A model generated the notes under the pieces. It searched no databases, was not told the DNA's origin, and worked only from the letters and a program-made list of their open reading frames with translations. DNA of 64,000 bases from Bradyrhizobium sp. 200 (GTDB taxonomy: Bacteria > Pseudomonadota > Alphaproteobacteria > Rhizobiales > Xanthobacteraceae): contig NZ_CP064689.1 in NCBI RefSeq assembly GCF_023100945.1, positions 4,446,001 through 4,510,000 on the forward strand, read 5' to 3'. Shown here piece by piece: positions 27,171 to 37,517 of this stretch (position 1 is the stretch's first letter; every line of letters begins with the position of its first letter). Position numbers and translations under genes: made by a program.

Positions 27171-27584
27171 CTAGTAAATCTTCCAGATCCCGGGCGTCGC
27201 CAATTCCAGCAAATGGTTGTCCGGGTCGCGGAAGTAGATACTCTTCCCGCCGCGCGGCCAATCCGTCCTGCCTTCGATTGCGACATCGTGCCCATCGAGC
27301 GACTTTTCCCAGACCGGCAGTTCGGCGCTCGCTACGGCAAAGGCCATGTGAATGGGGCCACTGCCGTCATGCGGCGGAATGGTGCCGCCCGGTAACTGGA
27401 TCGTCTCAGGCGTCGAGCCGCGCCGAAACAGCAGCAATACGCTCCGTCCACCGACATCGTACGCAACAAACCGCGAATCGGCCGTCAGCGTCTCCAGGCC
27501 CAGCACCTTCTCGTAAAACGCGCGGGCGCGGTCGAGGTCATCAACGTAAAGCGCGGTCTCGATGACACCGGATAGTTTCGGCAA
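27171..27584 (-). CDS. VOC-superfamily (glyoxalase-like) protein
   Basis: 137 residues, probably starting with TTG at 27584 (AAGGGA upstream). The N-terminal ETALYVDDLDRARAFYEKVLGLE and C-terminal SIYFRDPDNHLLELATPGIW are hallmarks of the vicinal-oxygen-chelate fold; His in the HMAFAV strand and Glu in LLELATP are likely metal ligands. Dioxygenase, isomerase or resistance roles are all possible. Its place inside the suf operon is notable but its link to Fe-S assembly is unknown. Confidence 0.8.
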   Translation of the reverse strand: MPKLSGVIETALYVDDLDRARAFYEKVLGLETLTADSRFVAYDVGGRSVLLLFRRGSTPETIQLPGGTIPPHDGSGPIHMAFAVASAELPVWEKSLDGHDVAIEGRTDWPRGGKSIYFRDPDNHLLELATPGIWKIY

Positions 27585-27593
27585 CGGATCCCT

Positions 27594-27965
27594 TCACCAC
27601 ATATTCAGGACGAGGCGCGCCTCGTCGGACATGCGATCCGGCGTCCAGGCCGGATCCCACACCAGGTTCACATTCACGACGCCGACGCCGGGAACGCTGG
27701 CGATGGCGTTCTCGACCATGGTCGGCAGTTCACCGGCCGCCGGACAGTTCGGCGTGGTCAGCGTCATCATCACGTCGACACCGCGGTCGTCCTTGAGGTC
27801 GACCTTGTAGATCAGGCCGAGCTCGTAAATGTCCGCCGGGATTTCCGGGTCGAACACCGTCTTCAGCGCGGCGACGATTTCGGTCCCCAGCCGCTCGGTC
27901 TCCTCGGGGGGCAGCGCCGAGACGGTTTCCATATTGGTTGACTTAGCTTCGGCTGTGTCACTCAT
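27594..27965 (-). CDS. sufT: SUF maturation protein SufT (DUF59/MIP18)
   Basis: 123 residues. DUF59 domain with TVFDPEIPADIYELGLIY and the MTLTTPNCPAAGELP segment carrying the conserved Cys. Members promote Fe-S maturation under high demand. Start overlaps the sufS stop by four bases (ATGA), so coupling is likely. The C-terminal VWDPAWTPDRMSDEAR signature is that of the Suf-linked group. Confidence 0.9.
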   Translation of the reverse strand: MSDTAEAKSTNMETVSALPPEETERLGTEIVAALKTVFDPEIPADIYELGLIYKVDLKDDRGVDVMMTLTTPNCPAAGELPTMVENAIASVPGVGVVNVNLVWDPAWTPDRMSDEARLVLNMW

Positions 27966-29209
27966 GCGAACAATTCCCGCGCCTTGATCAGCGCCTGTGC
28001 CAGATGGTCGACTTCTTCCCGGGTATTATACATTCCAAACGACGCCCGGCAGGTGGCTGTGACATTGAACCGCTCTAAGAGCGGCATCACGCAATGGGTG
28101 CCGGCGCGAACGGCAATCCCCTGCCGGTCGATCACCGTCGCGACGTCGTGGGCGTGGGCGCCCTTCATCTCGAAGGAAATCACCGGTCCCTTGCCGCGTG
28201 CGGTACCGATCAGGCGCAGCGAATTGATTTCGCGCAGCCGCTCCTGGGCGTAATTCAAGAGATCGTGCTCGTGGGCCGCGATGCGCTCCTTGCCGACCGA
28301 ATTGACGTAATCGATCGCAGCGCCCAATCCGATCGCCTCGACGATCGGCGGCGTTCCGGCTTCGAACTTGTGCGGCGGGTCGCCATAGGTGACCCAATCC
28401 TTCGCCACCTCGCGGATCATCTCGCCGCCGCCATTATAGGGCCGCATCGCCACCAGGTGCTCATGCTTGGCATAGAGCGCGCCAATCCCGGTCGGACCGT
28501 AGATCTTGTGACCAGTGAAGGCATAGAAATCGCAATCGAGGTCCTGCACGTCGATCGGCAGATGCACCGCGCCTTGTGCGCCGTCGACCAGCACCGGAAT
28601 GCCGCGGTCATGGGCGAGCTTCACGACCTCCTTGACCGGGACGAAAGTGCCGAGCGCGTTCGACATCTGGGTGATGGCGACGAGCTTGGTCCGCGACGTC
28701 AACAGCTTCTCGAATTCCTCGATCAGGAAATTGCCGTCGTCGTCGACCGGCGCCCACTTGATCACCGCACCATGGCGCTCGCGCAGGAAGTGCCAGGGCA
28801 CGATGTTGGAGTGGTGCTCCATGATCGAGAGCACGATCTCGTCGCCCTGCTTGATGTTGGGCTCGCCGAAGGACGATGCCACGAGATTGATGGCCTCGGT
28901 GACATTGCGGGTGAAGATGATTTCTTCACTACGGGCCGCATTGATGAATTTCGCTACCTTGCCGCGGGCGCCCTCGTAAGCCTCGGTCGCGGCATTGGCG
29001 AGATAGTGCAGGCCGCGGTGCACATTGGCGTACTCGGTCTTGTAGGCTTCCGTCATGCGGTCGAGCACCGCATTCGGCTTCTGGGCGGAAGCGGCGTTGT
29101 CGAGATAGACCAGCGGTTTGCCATAGACTTTCATTGCCAACGCAGGGAAATCTTCCCGTACGCGGGCAACGTCATAAGCGCCATTCATCACCGCCGGATG
29201 CTGGGTCAT
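27962..29209 (-). CDS. sufS: cysteine desulfurase SufS
   Basis: 415 residues. Class V aminotransferase fold: YLDNAASAQKP, HHSNIVPW, PLP-binding Lys235 (FTGHKIYGPTG) and catalytic Cys387 (TATCRASFGMYNT), which takes sulfur from cysteine for cluster building. Full length for SufS. Overlaps sufD and sufT by four bases each. No SufE or SufU partner is in view. Confidence 0.94.
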   Translation of the reverse strand: MTQHPAVMNGAYDVARVREDFPALAMKVYGKPLVYLDNAASAQKPNAVLDRMTEAYKTEYANVHRGLHYLANAATEAYEGARGKVAKFINAARSEEIIFTRNVTEAINLVASSFGEPNIKQGDEIVLSIMEHHSNIVPWHFLRERHGAVIKWAPVDDDGNFLIEEFEKLLTSRTKLVAITQMSNALGTFVPVKEVVKLAHDRGIPVLVDGAQGAVHLPIDVQDLDCDFYAFTGHKIYGPTGIGALYAKHEHLVAMRPYNGGGEMIREVAKDWVTYGDPPHKFEAGTPPIVEAIGLGAAIDYVNSVGKERIAAHEHDLLNYAQERLREINSLRLIGTARGKGPVISFEMKGAHAHDVATVIDRQGIAVRAGTHCVMPLLERFNVTATCRASFGMYNTREEVDHLAQALIKARELFA

Positions 29210-30531
29210 GACCTTGCCTCCAGCCAGCGCTGAGCGGCTGCAATCGCAAGTTCGCGCAGATCGTCGTTGACGATCGATTCAATCGCTTCGCCCACGAACG
29301 CCTGGATCAGCAGTGCCTGGGCTTCCTTTTCGGACAGGCCGCGGGCGCGCAGGTAGAACAGCAGGCTTTCGTCGAGCGCGCCGGTGGTGGCGCCATGGCC
29401 GCAGGTGACGTCGTCGGCGAAAATTTCGAGCTCGGGCTTGTTGTCGGCCTCGGCGTCGTCCGACAGCAGCAGCGCCCGCGTCATCATCTTGGCGTCGGTC
29501 TTCTGCGCGTCGGGACGGACGATGATGCGGCCCTGGAATACCGAATGGCCGCGGTCGTCGGCGACGGCGCGGAACACCTCGCGGCTGGCGCAATGCGGCA
29601 CCGCGTGGTCCATCAACAGGGTCGTGTCGGCGTGCTGGCGGCCATTGAGCAGATTGACGCCATTGGTCTCGACCCGGGAGTGTTCTCCAGCGAACGCAAT
29701 CGTCGCCTGGTAGCGGCTGACGGCAGCGCCCGAGGTCATGCCAAAGGTGTTGAAATGCGCATGCGCGCCCAGCGTGACCACGGCGGAGGAGATATTGAAG
29801 GCCTCACGGGCCTCCTCGACCAGTCGAACATGGTCGAGCCGCGAATTGTCACCGATCGCGATAACCAGCGAGTCGTGGGCCTGATAGGTCTTCGCGCCGT
29901 CGGCTGCGATGTAGCTTTCGACCAGCGTCGCACCGGCATCCTTGCCGATCCGCAGCAGCGAACGGGTGAACATCGCCGTGGGCGCGGTACCCGTCGCGAC
30001 GTGAATGATGTGCAGCGGCTGCGTCAGCACGACGCCATTGGAGATCTGGATCACCACGCCGTCGGTCATCATTGCACTGTTGAGCGCGACCATCGGATTG
30101 GAGCTGTCGAGCGCAAACAATTGCGCCTGCAGCGCGGCTTCGCCGGATTCCAGAACGCCGCGCAGGGTGCCGACGGCAACGCCCTTCTCCAATCCGTCCA
30201 GCTCGGAAAGCTTCGGGACGAACACGCCGTCAACCAGCACGAGCCGGCGCGCGCCCTTGATCGCCTGCAGCTTCACCGCCGCCGCAGCCCGCGTCAGCGC
30301 CGCGGCATCCGGCGCAGGCGCCAGCGGCAGCACTTCGCGCATCAGCGCGCGCAGGTCGGTGTATTTCCAGTCCTCGATCCGCCGGTGTGGCAGACCCACA
30401 CGGTCGTAGGCCTCGAAGGCGGCGCTTCGTGCCTCGGCGACCTTGCCTGTGCCCGGCAGCCGGTCGCGTGCGACGGCAAAGCTGTCGCTCACCGCGCGTC
30501 CCGTTTCGTTCTTTGCCAAAGCCAAATTCAT
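29206..30531 (-). CDS. sufD: Fe-S assembly scaffold subunit SufD
   Basis: 441 residues from the ATG at 30531 (a GTG lies one codon earlier). Beta-helix scaffold: RIEDWKYTDLRAL near residue 55, the SufBD core with IVRPDAQKTDAKMMTRALLL and CGHGATTGALDESLLFYLRARG. Works as SufB-SufC2-SufD. Start is 11 bases after sufC, stop overlaps sufS. Confidence 0.93.
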   Translation of the reverse strand: MNLALAKNETGRAVSDSFAVARDRLPGTGKVAEARSAAFEAYDRVGLPHRRIEDWKYTDLRALMREVLPLAPAPDAAALTRAAAAVKLQAIKGARRLVLVDGVFVPKLSELDGLEKGVAVGTLRGVLESGEAALQAQLFALDSSNPMVALNSAMMTDGVVIQISNGVVLTQPLHIIHVATGTAPTAMFTRSLLRIGKDAGATLVESYIAADGAKTYQAHDSLVIAIGDNSRLDHVRLVEEAREAFNISSAVVTLGAHAHFNTFGMTSGAAVSRYQATIAFAGEHSRVETNGVNLLNGRQHADTTLLMDHAVPHCASREVFRAVADDRGHSVFQGRIIVRPDAQKTDAKMMTRALLLSDDAEADNKPELEIFADDVTCGHGATTGALDESLLFYLRARGLSEKEAQALLIQAFVGEAIESIVNDDLRELAIAAAQRWLEARS

Positions 30532-30542
30532 CACGATACCTG

Positions 30543-31295
30543 TCAGGCCGCGTCTTCGAACTGGGTATAGCCGGAAGCCTCGAGCTCCAGCGCCAGATCC
30601 TTACCGCCGCTTTTCACGACCCGGCCCTTCGACATCACGTGCACGAAGTCAGGCACGATGTAGTTCAGCAGCCGCTGGTAGTGGGTGATGACCACCATGG
30701 CGCGCTCCGGCGAACGCAGCGCGTTGACGCCGTCAGCCGCGATGCGCAGCGCGTCGATGTCGAGACCGGAATCCATTTCGTCGAGGATGCAAACGGCCGG
30801 TTCGAACAGCGCCATCTGCAAGATCTCGTTACGCTTCTTCTCGCCGCCGGAAAAGCCGACATTGACGCCGCGCTTGAGCATGTCCTGCGGGATGTTGAGC
30901 GATTTTGCGACCGCACGGACCTTCTTGAGAAACTCCGGAGACGTAAGCTGGCTCTCGCCGCGCGCCTTGCGCTGGGCGTTCAGCGCAGTGTGCAGGAAGT
31001 TCCAGGTGGTGACACCGGGAATTTCGACCGGGTACTGGAACGCCAGGAACACGCCCTTGGCGGCGCGCTCGTCCGGCGCCATCTCCAGGAGGTCCTCGCC
31101 CCTGAACAGGATCTGGCCGTCAGTGACTTCGTAACCGGGCTTGCCGGCGATCACATGCGACAGTGTCGATTTGCCGGAGCCGTTCGGCCCCATGATCGCA
31201 TGCACCTCGCCCGGGTTCACGGTCAGCGTCAGCCCGTGGAGGATTTCGTTATCCTCGACACGGACCTTCAGATTTTTGACTTCAAGCAATGACAT
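30543..31295 (-). CDS. sufC: Fe-S assembly ATPase SufC
   Basis: 250 residues. ABC-ATPase: Walker A GPNGSGKSTL near residue 36, signature FSGGEKKRNEI near 150 and Walker B CILDEMDSGLDI, the SufC-specific wording. Drives conformational change in SufBD. Lies 23 bases after the unknown 109-residue gene. Confidence 0.95.
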   Translation of the reverse strand: MSLLEVKNLKVRVEDNEILHGLTLTVNPGEVHAIMGPNGSGKSTLSHVIAGKPGYEVTDGQILFRGEDLLEMAPDERAAKGVFLAFQYPVEIPGVTTWNFLHTALNAQRKARGESQLTSPEFLKKVRAVAKSLNIPQDMLKRGVNVGFSGGEKKRNEILQMALFEPAVCILDEMDSGLDIDALRIAADGVNALRSPERAMVVITHYQRLLNYIVPDFVHVMSKGRVVKSGGKDLALELEASGYTQFEDAA

Positions 31296-31318
31296 GGCTT
31301 TCCCTTGTCGAAATTCGT

Positions 31319-31644
31319 TTAGTGGCGCTGCCGGATCGGGCGCTCATAGGCGACAATCGCTGCGTCCGGGTACGCGTTTTCCAGGCTTGCGACCTCGCCA
31401 AGCTTGGCCGCATCGAGCTTTGCCGCTGCGATCAAATTGCAAAGTCCGTCGCCGACACCCGCGCGGCAGTTCGCCCGATAGGCCATCAGATAAACACCCA
31501 TCCTGTCGGCGGCGGCCTCAAGGCGGCGCGCCAGCGCGGCGGTTGGCCGGAACCACTCTGAACTGTCGAGCCGCGACAAACTGGTTTCGTCGATCTCGTT
31601 CAAGATCGGCAACAGCGTGCGCATCGTGCTGATATCAGGCCCGA

Positions 31645-31648
<4 letters not shown>
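31319..31648 (-). CDS. unknown 109-residue protein between sufB and sufC
   Basis: Begins at an ATG overlapping the sufB stop by four bases, so it is translationally coupled. Helical, soluble; contains two cysteines close together ([20 protein letters not shown]) and a region of [18 protein letters not shown] type. I recognise no family. Its fixed position in the operon suggests a role with SufBC, such as a helper or regulator, but this is inference. A longer frame reaching to 31894 only reads through sufB and is not real. Confidence 0.75.
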
Positions 31649-33126
<1,478 letters not shown>

Positions 33127-33203
33127 TCCATCCTCCGCTCGCGGTTTCAAGGACCGCGGTGGAACAATTGCAAATCAGTGACGAAGCGTTCCGGCGAAAC
33201 GGA

Positions 33204-33219
33204 CTTAGAACGTTTCAAG
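33204..33219. promoter_or_regulatory. possible iron-control (Irr) element before sufB
   Basis: CTTAGAACGTTTCAAG, an imperfect palindrome (12 of 16 positions symmetric), 78-93 bases upstream of the sufB ATG and overlapping the end of the preceding gene. Its left half matches the TTAGAA-N3-TTC core of ICE motifs bound by Irr in Bradyrhizobium, quoted from memory. Untested. Confidence 0.35.
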
Positions 33220-34369
33220 CCGTGTTTCGTCGCCCTCTAAGTAAGCCATCGGCAAGCTTTCGCCAAGCCTGAAGGGCCAAATCAATGTCTGCCTTGGTGG
33301 TAGACCAGCCCAGACTGAGCCGCACCGCTCCCTGGGCGAGTTCCCTGTCGAACCCCATGGCGGCCAGGACATGCGACGGCTGGACCTTGCCAGACGAACA
33401 GGCGGAACCGGAGGATACCGCAATACCGCCGAGATCGAAGCCAATCACGGCGGTTTCGGCCTTCAGGCCGGGAACCGTGAATAGCGTGGTATTGGGCAAC
33501 CTCGGCGTGCCTTCCGAAAACACAATCATTCCAGGGGTCTGCCGGAGGCCCTTCTCAAGGCGGTTTCGAAGATCCTGCAGACGGGCTGCATCACCTTCCA
33601 GGGCGGCCATAGCGGCCTGCGCGGCGACGCCAAAGGCCGCAATCCCAGCGACATTCTCGGTGCCGGCCCGGCGTGCGAGTTCCTGCCCGCCGCCGCGCAG
33701 CAGCGGCTCCAGCCCCTGCACGTCTTCGGCCAGAACCAGCGCACCGACGCCCTTGGGGCCGCCGATTTTGTGAGCAGAAAGCGTGACCAAGTCGGCCTTC
33801 ATGGCTTTGATATCAAATGATATTTTTCCAAGCGCCTGGATCGCATCGACGTGTAGCAACCCGCCCGCTTCGTGCACGAGATCAGCGACTTCTCCGGCGG
33901 GTTGAAGCGCGCCAGTCTCGTTATTGGCCAGCATCACCGACACCAGCGCCGGCGGGCCGTCAGCGAGCAATGAGCGCAGATGATCGAGGTCCACCAAGCC
34001 AGCGCCGGAGACTTTGATGACCGTGATAGCGTCGGCCGCAAACCGCCCGCCTGACAGCACCGACGTATGCTCGATGGCCGAGACCAGCAGCCGACGGGCG
34101 GGCTCACCCGCGCTTCGGCGCAGTCCCGGCGTGAGCGCCAGCGCGTTCGCCTCCGTGCCGCCGGAGGTAAACACCACATCCTGCGGCCGGGCGCCGACCG
34201 CCGCAGCGACGGCGATCCGCGCATCCTCAACCAGCCGACGTGCCTGCCGACCTTCGGCATGAACCGAGGACGGATTGCCGGCCATGTCCCAGGCGGCCGC
34301 CAGCGCCTGCCTGGCCTCGGGCCGAAGCGGCGTCGTTGCATTCCAGTCGAGATAGACTCGGTCAGGCAT
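33215..34369 (-). CDS. NifS/IscS-type cysteine desulfurase
   Basis: 384 residues. YLDWNATTPLRPEA, TSGGTEANALAL, PLP-lysine Lys201 (LSAHKIGGPKGVGAL) and catalytic Cys324 in the flexible loop (SSGSACSSGKVQPSHVL) place it in the IscS/NifS branch, distinct from SufS downstream. First gene of the suf operon. It may supply sulfur to SufB or to other acceptors such as tRNA thiolation. The 34370-34660 gap upstream carries the divergent promoters and no gene. Confidence 0.9.
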   Translation of the reverse strand: MPDRVYLDWNATTPLRPEARQALAAAWDMAGNPSSVHAEGRQARRLVEDARIAVAAAVGARPQDVVFTSGGTEANALALTPGLRRSAGEPARRLLVSAIEHTSVLSGGRFAADAITVIKVSGAGLVDLDHLRSLLADGPPALVSVMLANNETGALQPAGEVADLVHEAGGLLHVDAIQALGKISFDIKAMKADLVTLSAHKIGGPKGVGALVLAEDVQGLEPLLRGGGQELARRAGTENVAGIAAFGVAAQAAMAALEGDAARLQDLRNRLEKGLRQTPGMIVFSEGTPRLPNTTLFTVPGLKAETAVIGFDLGGIAVSSGSACSSGKVQPSHVLAAMGFDRELAQGAVRLSLGWSTTKADIDLALQAWRKLADGLLRGRRNTA

Positions 34370-34660
34370 TTCCGTACAATATTACCTATGTCGGCGAATG
34401 GCTCCCGCGACCGTGCGTCTTTCAGGGAGCGCAGATTCCCTTATGGCAATTGGGGATCGCGCCGTCTCTTACAATCGCAGCCTAACGCTTTGAACAGCCA
34501 TCCAGATGTTCAAGATGCTTGCTTTTTGCCCCTCGCCTCATGCTAGAACGCGCCACCAGTTTCACGGGAGCGCCGTTTGCGCACCACCCAACGATGCCTG
34601 ACCGCATTTCTTCTCCGCCGGATCACGGCCGTTGCCAAGGAACACTTCCAAGGATCATGA

Positions 34661-35308
34661 ATGCCTGAAGTTATTTTCACCGGTCCCGCGGGCCGCCTCG
34701 AAGGCCGTTACCATCCGGCCAAGCAGAAGAACGCGCCGATCGCGATGATCCTGCATCCGCATCCGCAGTTTCACGGCACGATGAATCACCAGATCGTCTA
34801 CCAGTGCTACTACGCGTTTGCGCATCGCGGCTTCTCGGTGCTGCGCTTCAATTTCCGCGGCGTCGGCCGCAGCCAGGGCTCGTTCGACCACGGCACCGGC
34901 GAATTGTCGGATGCGGCCTCCGCGCTCGACTGGGCGCAGACCATCAACCCCGAAGCGCGTGCGTGCTGGGTCGCGGGCTTCTCGTTCGGCGCCTGGATCG
35001 GCATGCAGCTCTTGATGCGCCGGCCCGAAGTCGAAGGCTTCATCTCGATCGCGCCGCCCGCCAATCTCTATGACTTCTCCTTCCTCGCGCCCTGCCCGTC
35101 ATCCGGGCTGATCGTGCATGGCGAGAAAGATGCGGTGGTGCCGCCGAAAGACGTCAACACGTTGGTCGAGAAACTCAAGACCCAGAAAGGCATCGTGATC
35201 GATCAGCAGATCATCCCCGGTGCCAACCACTTCTTCGACGGCAAGCTGGAGCCGCTGATGGAGACGGTGACCGGCTATCTCGACATGCGGCTCGCCAACG
35301 TGCGGTGA
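34661..35308 (+). CDS. alpha/beta hydrolase
   Basis: 215 residues from the ATG at 34661 (AAGGATC before it). Serine-hydrolase set: HPHPQFHGTMNH oxyanion region, nucleophile in AGFSFGAW (near residue 109), Asp in HGEKDAVVPP and His in PGANHFF. The family is the compact PHB-depolymerase-like/YtpA-type group called alpha/beta hydrolase in rhizobia; substrate unknown. Cytoplasmic. Divergent from the suf operon. Confidence 0.87.
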   Translation: MPEVIFTGPAGRLEGRYHPAKQKNAPIAMILHPHPQFHGTMNHQIVYQCYYAFAHRGFSVLRFNFRGVGRSQGSFDHGTGELSDAASALDWAQTINPEARACWVAGFSFGAWIGMQLLMRRPEVEGFISIAPPANLYDFSFLAPCPSSGLIVHGEKDAVVPPKDVNTLVEKLKTQKGIVIDQQIIPGANHFFDGKLEPLMETVTGYLDMRLANVR

Positions 35309-35322
35309 CGTCTGGCCGCCTT

Positions 35323-35406
35323 GTAGCCCGGATGGAGCGCAGCGAAATCCGGGGGCCGCTGCCAGCGTTGAGAATCCCGGATTGCGCTGCGCTCCATCCG
35401 GGCTAC
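35323..35406. repeat. REP-like inverted repeat
   Basis: 31-base arms (35323-35353, 35376-35406) complementary at 30 of 31 positions with a 22-base spacer; core CCCGGATGGAGCGCAGCG. A dispersed palindrome seen widely in alphaproteobacteria. It sits between two convergent genes and may stop transcription. Confidence 0.9.
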
Positions 35407-35454
35407 GGCGAACAGCCGCTTACGCCAGCGCGAACTTCAGCGTAGCGATCCGGA

Positions 35455-36132
35455 TCATGCCGCCAGTTTCAGCATATGCGCGTTATGGCGCACCAGAAAC
35501 GCGTGCAGCAATTGCGGATAGTCTGCCCCCACCGCCGTGCGCACGCTCGGCCGCTGCGCCAGCGCCACCCGCCATGCCCGCACCTTCGGCGTATCGGCAA
35601 AGACCGAGAGATCGGTGAGCTGATCGAACACGTCGAAATAACGGAAGATCGGCGCGAACACCGCGTCCACGAGACTGAAAGCTTTGCCGGCAAAGAACGA
35701 ACCCACGCCCAGCGCTTCTTCGACACGCGCGAATTTCGCGGCAACCGCCTGCCGCTTGCTTTCGAAGATTGCGGGATCGCCTGTCGTCTCCAGGCCCCAT
35801 AGCTCGCTCAGAATCGTGGAGCCGAATTCCATCCAGGCGCGGTGCTGTGCGCGCTCGAGCGGATCCTGCGGATGCAGTTTCGCGCCGGCTTGCGTCTCCT
35901 CGACATATTCGCAGATGACATTGCTCTCGAACAGCGCCGCCTCGCCGTCCGCGGTTTCGACACGCAGCACCGGCACCTTGCCGAGCGGCGAAATCTTCAG
36001 AAACCAGTCCGGCTTGTTGGCGAGATCGATATCGATCCGCTCGAACGGAACGCCCTTTTCGGTGAGCGCGATCACCGCGCGCTGCACATAGGGGCAAAGC
36101 TTGTGGCTGATCAAAGTGAGTTTTGTCGTCAT
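35455..36132 (-). CDS. glutathione S-transferase family protein
   Basis: 225 residues from the ATG at 36132. Thioredoxin-like N-terminal domain with SHKLCPYVQRAVIAL (Cys in the CPYVQR catalytic position, as in omega/beta-type GSTs and stringent-starvation-type proteins), cis-Pro in GKVPVLR and ESNVICEYVEE; then an all-helical C-terminal domain with SLVDAVFAPIFRYFD. Probably a thiol transferase or dehalogenase-like GST. An inverted repeat lies about 75-100 bases upstream. Confidence 0.88.
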   Translation of the reverse strand: MTTKLTLISHKLCPYVQRAVIALTEKGVPFERIDIDLANKPDWFLKISPLGKVPVLRVETADGEAALFESNVICEYVEETQAGAKLHPQDPLERAQHRAWMEFGSTILSELWGLETTGDPAIFESKRQAVAAKFARVEEALGVGSFFAGKAFSLVDAVFAPIFRYFDVFDQLTDLSVFADTPKVRAWRVALAQRPSVRTAVGADYPQLLHAFLVRHNAHMLKLAA

Positions 36133-36205
36133 GACCACCTTCAACCTTCAACGCGAAGGCCAAGAGGCCCTCTTCATCCGTCTGCATCAAATTAGATGCG
36201 ATTGC

Positions 36206-36229
36206 ATGTATACGTCAAGGTGTATGCAT
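36206..36229. promoter_or_regulatory. operator-like inverted repeat upstream of the GST gene
   Basis: ATGTATAC (36206-36213), 8-base spacer, GTATGCAT (36222-36229): half-sites complementary at 7 of 8 positions. TGTATAC-type arms recall GntR-family operators. Located between the anmK stop and the GST start, so it most likely serves the GST gene. Confidence 0.4.
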
Positions 36230-36240
36230 CTGCATAGATA

Positions 36241-37341
36241 TCACGGTCGCGCGATCATGCCGCCGGTCATCGGGAACGGCACCCCCGTGGTGGCGGGGTA
36301 GCTCAGCGGCAGGCCTTTCAAGCCCCGTGCGGCCAGAAATCCGAAGGCCTGCGCTTCGATGGCGTCGGACGCCCAGCCCAGCGTGTCCGCTGCCCGGACG
36401 GTCGCTGGCGCCAGACACTCACGCAGCATCCGCAGCATGGTCAGGTTGCGGGCGCCGCCGCCGGCCACGATCCAGTTCTTGGGTTCCTTCGGCAGCAGCG
36501 GCACCACCCTGGCGATCGCGGCTGCGGTAAAGGCGGTCAGCGTCGCCGCGCCATCCTCCGGCGGTATATCGCCGAGCTTCAATCTCTCAAAATCGTTGCG
36601 ATCGAGCGATTTCGGCGGAGGCAGCGCAAAAAACGGCATTGCCAGCGCGCGGGTGATCCAGGCCGCATCGACTTTGCCCAGCGCGGCGGTGCGGCCCTCG
36701 TTGTCGAAACGCTGGTTCAGCCAGCGGAACATATGATCGTCGAGCAATGCGTTGCCCGGACCGGTGTCGCAGGCGATCAGTGTGTCGTCGTCGATATAGG
36801 TGATGTTGGCGACCCCGCCGATATTGACCACGACGGTCGGCCCCTCCCAATCCAGCGATTGGGCGAGCGCGCGATGATAAACCGGTACAAAGGGCGCGCC
36901 CTGCCCGCCGGCTTCGACGTCGGCAGCACGGAAATCATACATGACCGGAACGTGGATCAGCTTGGCTAGCGCGGACGCGTCGCCGATCTGGACCGTCAGC
37001 TTCTTCTCGGGCCGGTGCAGCACAGTCTGGCCGTGAAAACCGACAATGTCGATGTCGTCGAAGCGCATCCGGTGTTGCGCGGTAAAGGCGGCCACCGCCT
37101 CGGCATGCGCTGACGTGACGACCCGCTCGGCCTCGCGCAGGCAGCCGGGCCGCGCCGCGCGGTCCGGCAGATCAGCGGCCTCGTACAGCGCCTGACGCAG
37201 CAGGCCGCGCTCCGTATCGGTATAGGGCCGGTATCCGGACGGTCCGAGGGCATTCACCCGGCGGCCGTCGGTCTCAATCAAAGCGACATCGACCCCGTCG
37301 AGCGAGGTGCCGCTCATCAGACCAAGTGCCGTCAGCATCAT
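36241..37341 (-). CDS. anmK: anhydro-N-acetylmuramic acid kinase
   Basis: 366 residues. GLMSGTSLDGVDVALIE at the start, IVGFHGQTVLHRPE, VVNIGGVANITYIDD and CDTGPGNALLDDHM are the signature blocks of AnmK, an ASKHA-fold kinase. It phosphorylates and opens 1,6-anhydro-MurNAc released during wall recycling, giving MurNAc-6-P. Full length. Divergent from tyrS, an arrangement kept in many proteobacteria. Confidence 0.94.
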   Translation of the reverse strand: MMLTALGLMSGTSLDGVDVALIETDGRRVNALGPSGYRPYTDTERGLLRQALYEAADLPDRAARPGCLREAERVVTSAHAEAVAAFTAQHRMRFDDIDIVGFHGQTVLHRPEKKLTVQIGDASALAKLIHVPVMYDFRAADVEAGGQGAPFVPVYHRALAQSLDWEGPTVVVNIGGVANITYIDDDTLIACDTGPGNALLDDHMFRWLNQRFDNEGRTAALGKVDAAWITRALAMPFFALPPPKSLDRNDFERLKLGDIPPEDGAATLTAFTAAAIARVVPLLPKEPKNWIVAGGGARNLTMLRMLRECLAPATVRAADTLGWASDAIEAQAFGFLAARGLKGLPLSYPATTGVPFPMTGGMIARP

Positions 37342-37517
37342 CTCAATCGTGCCTTTGCAACGCCCTGCTCGAACCGTCCCGCCGACGACGATCAGCTTGT
37401 GCCAAACACGGACATCTTATAATGCCACAGCGCCCGGGCTTACGGCAGCCAGTTCCGCCATGGTTCCGCAAAACAGTTACAATTACAGTGAAAATAGAAT
37501 GATCAAAGCAGCCCGCC

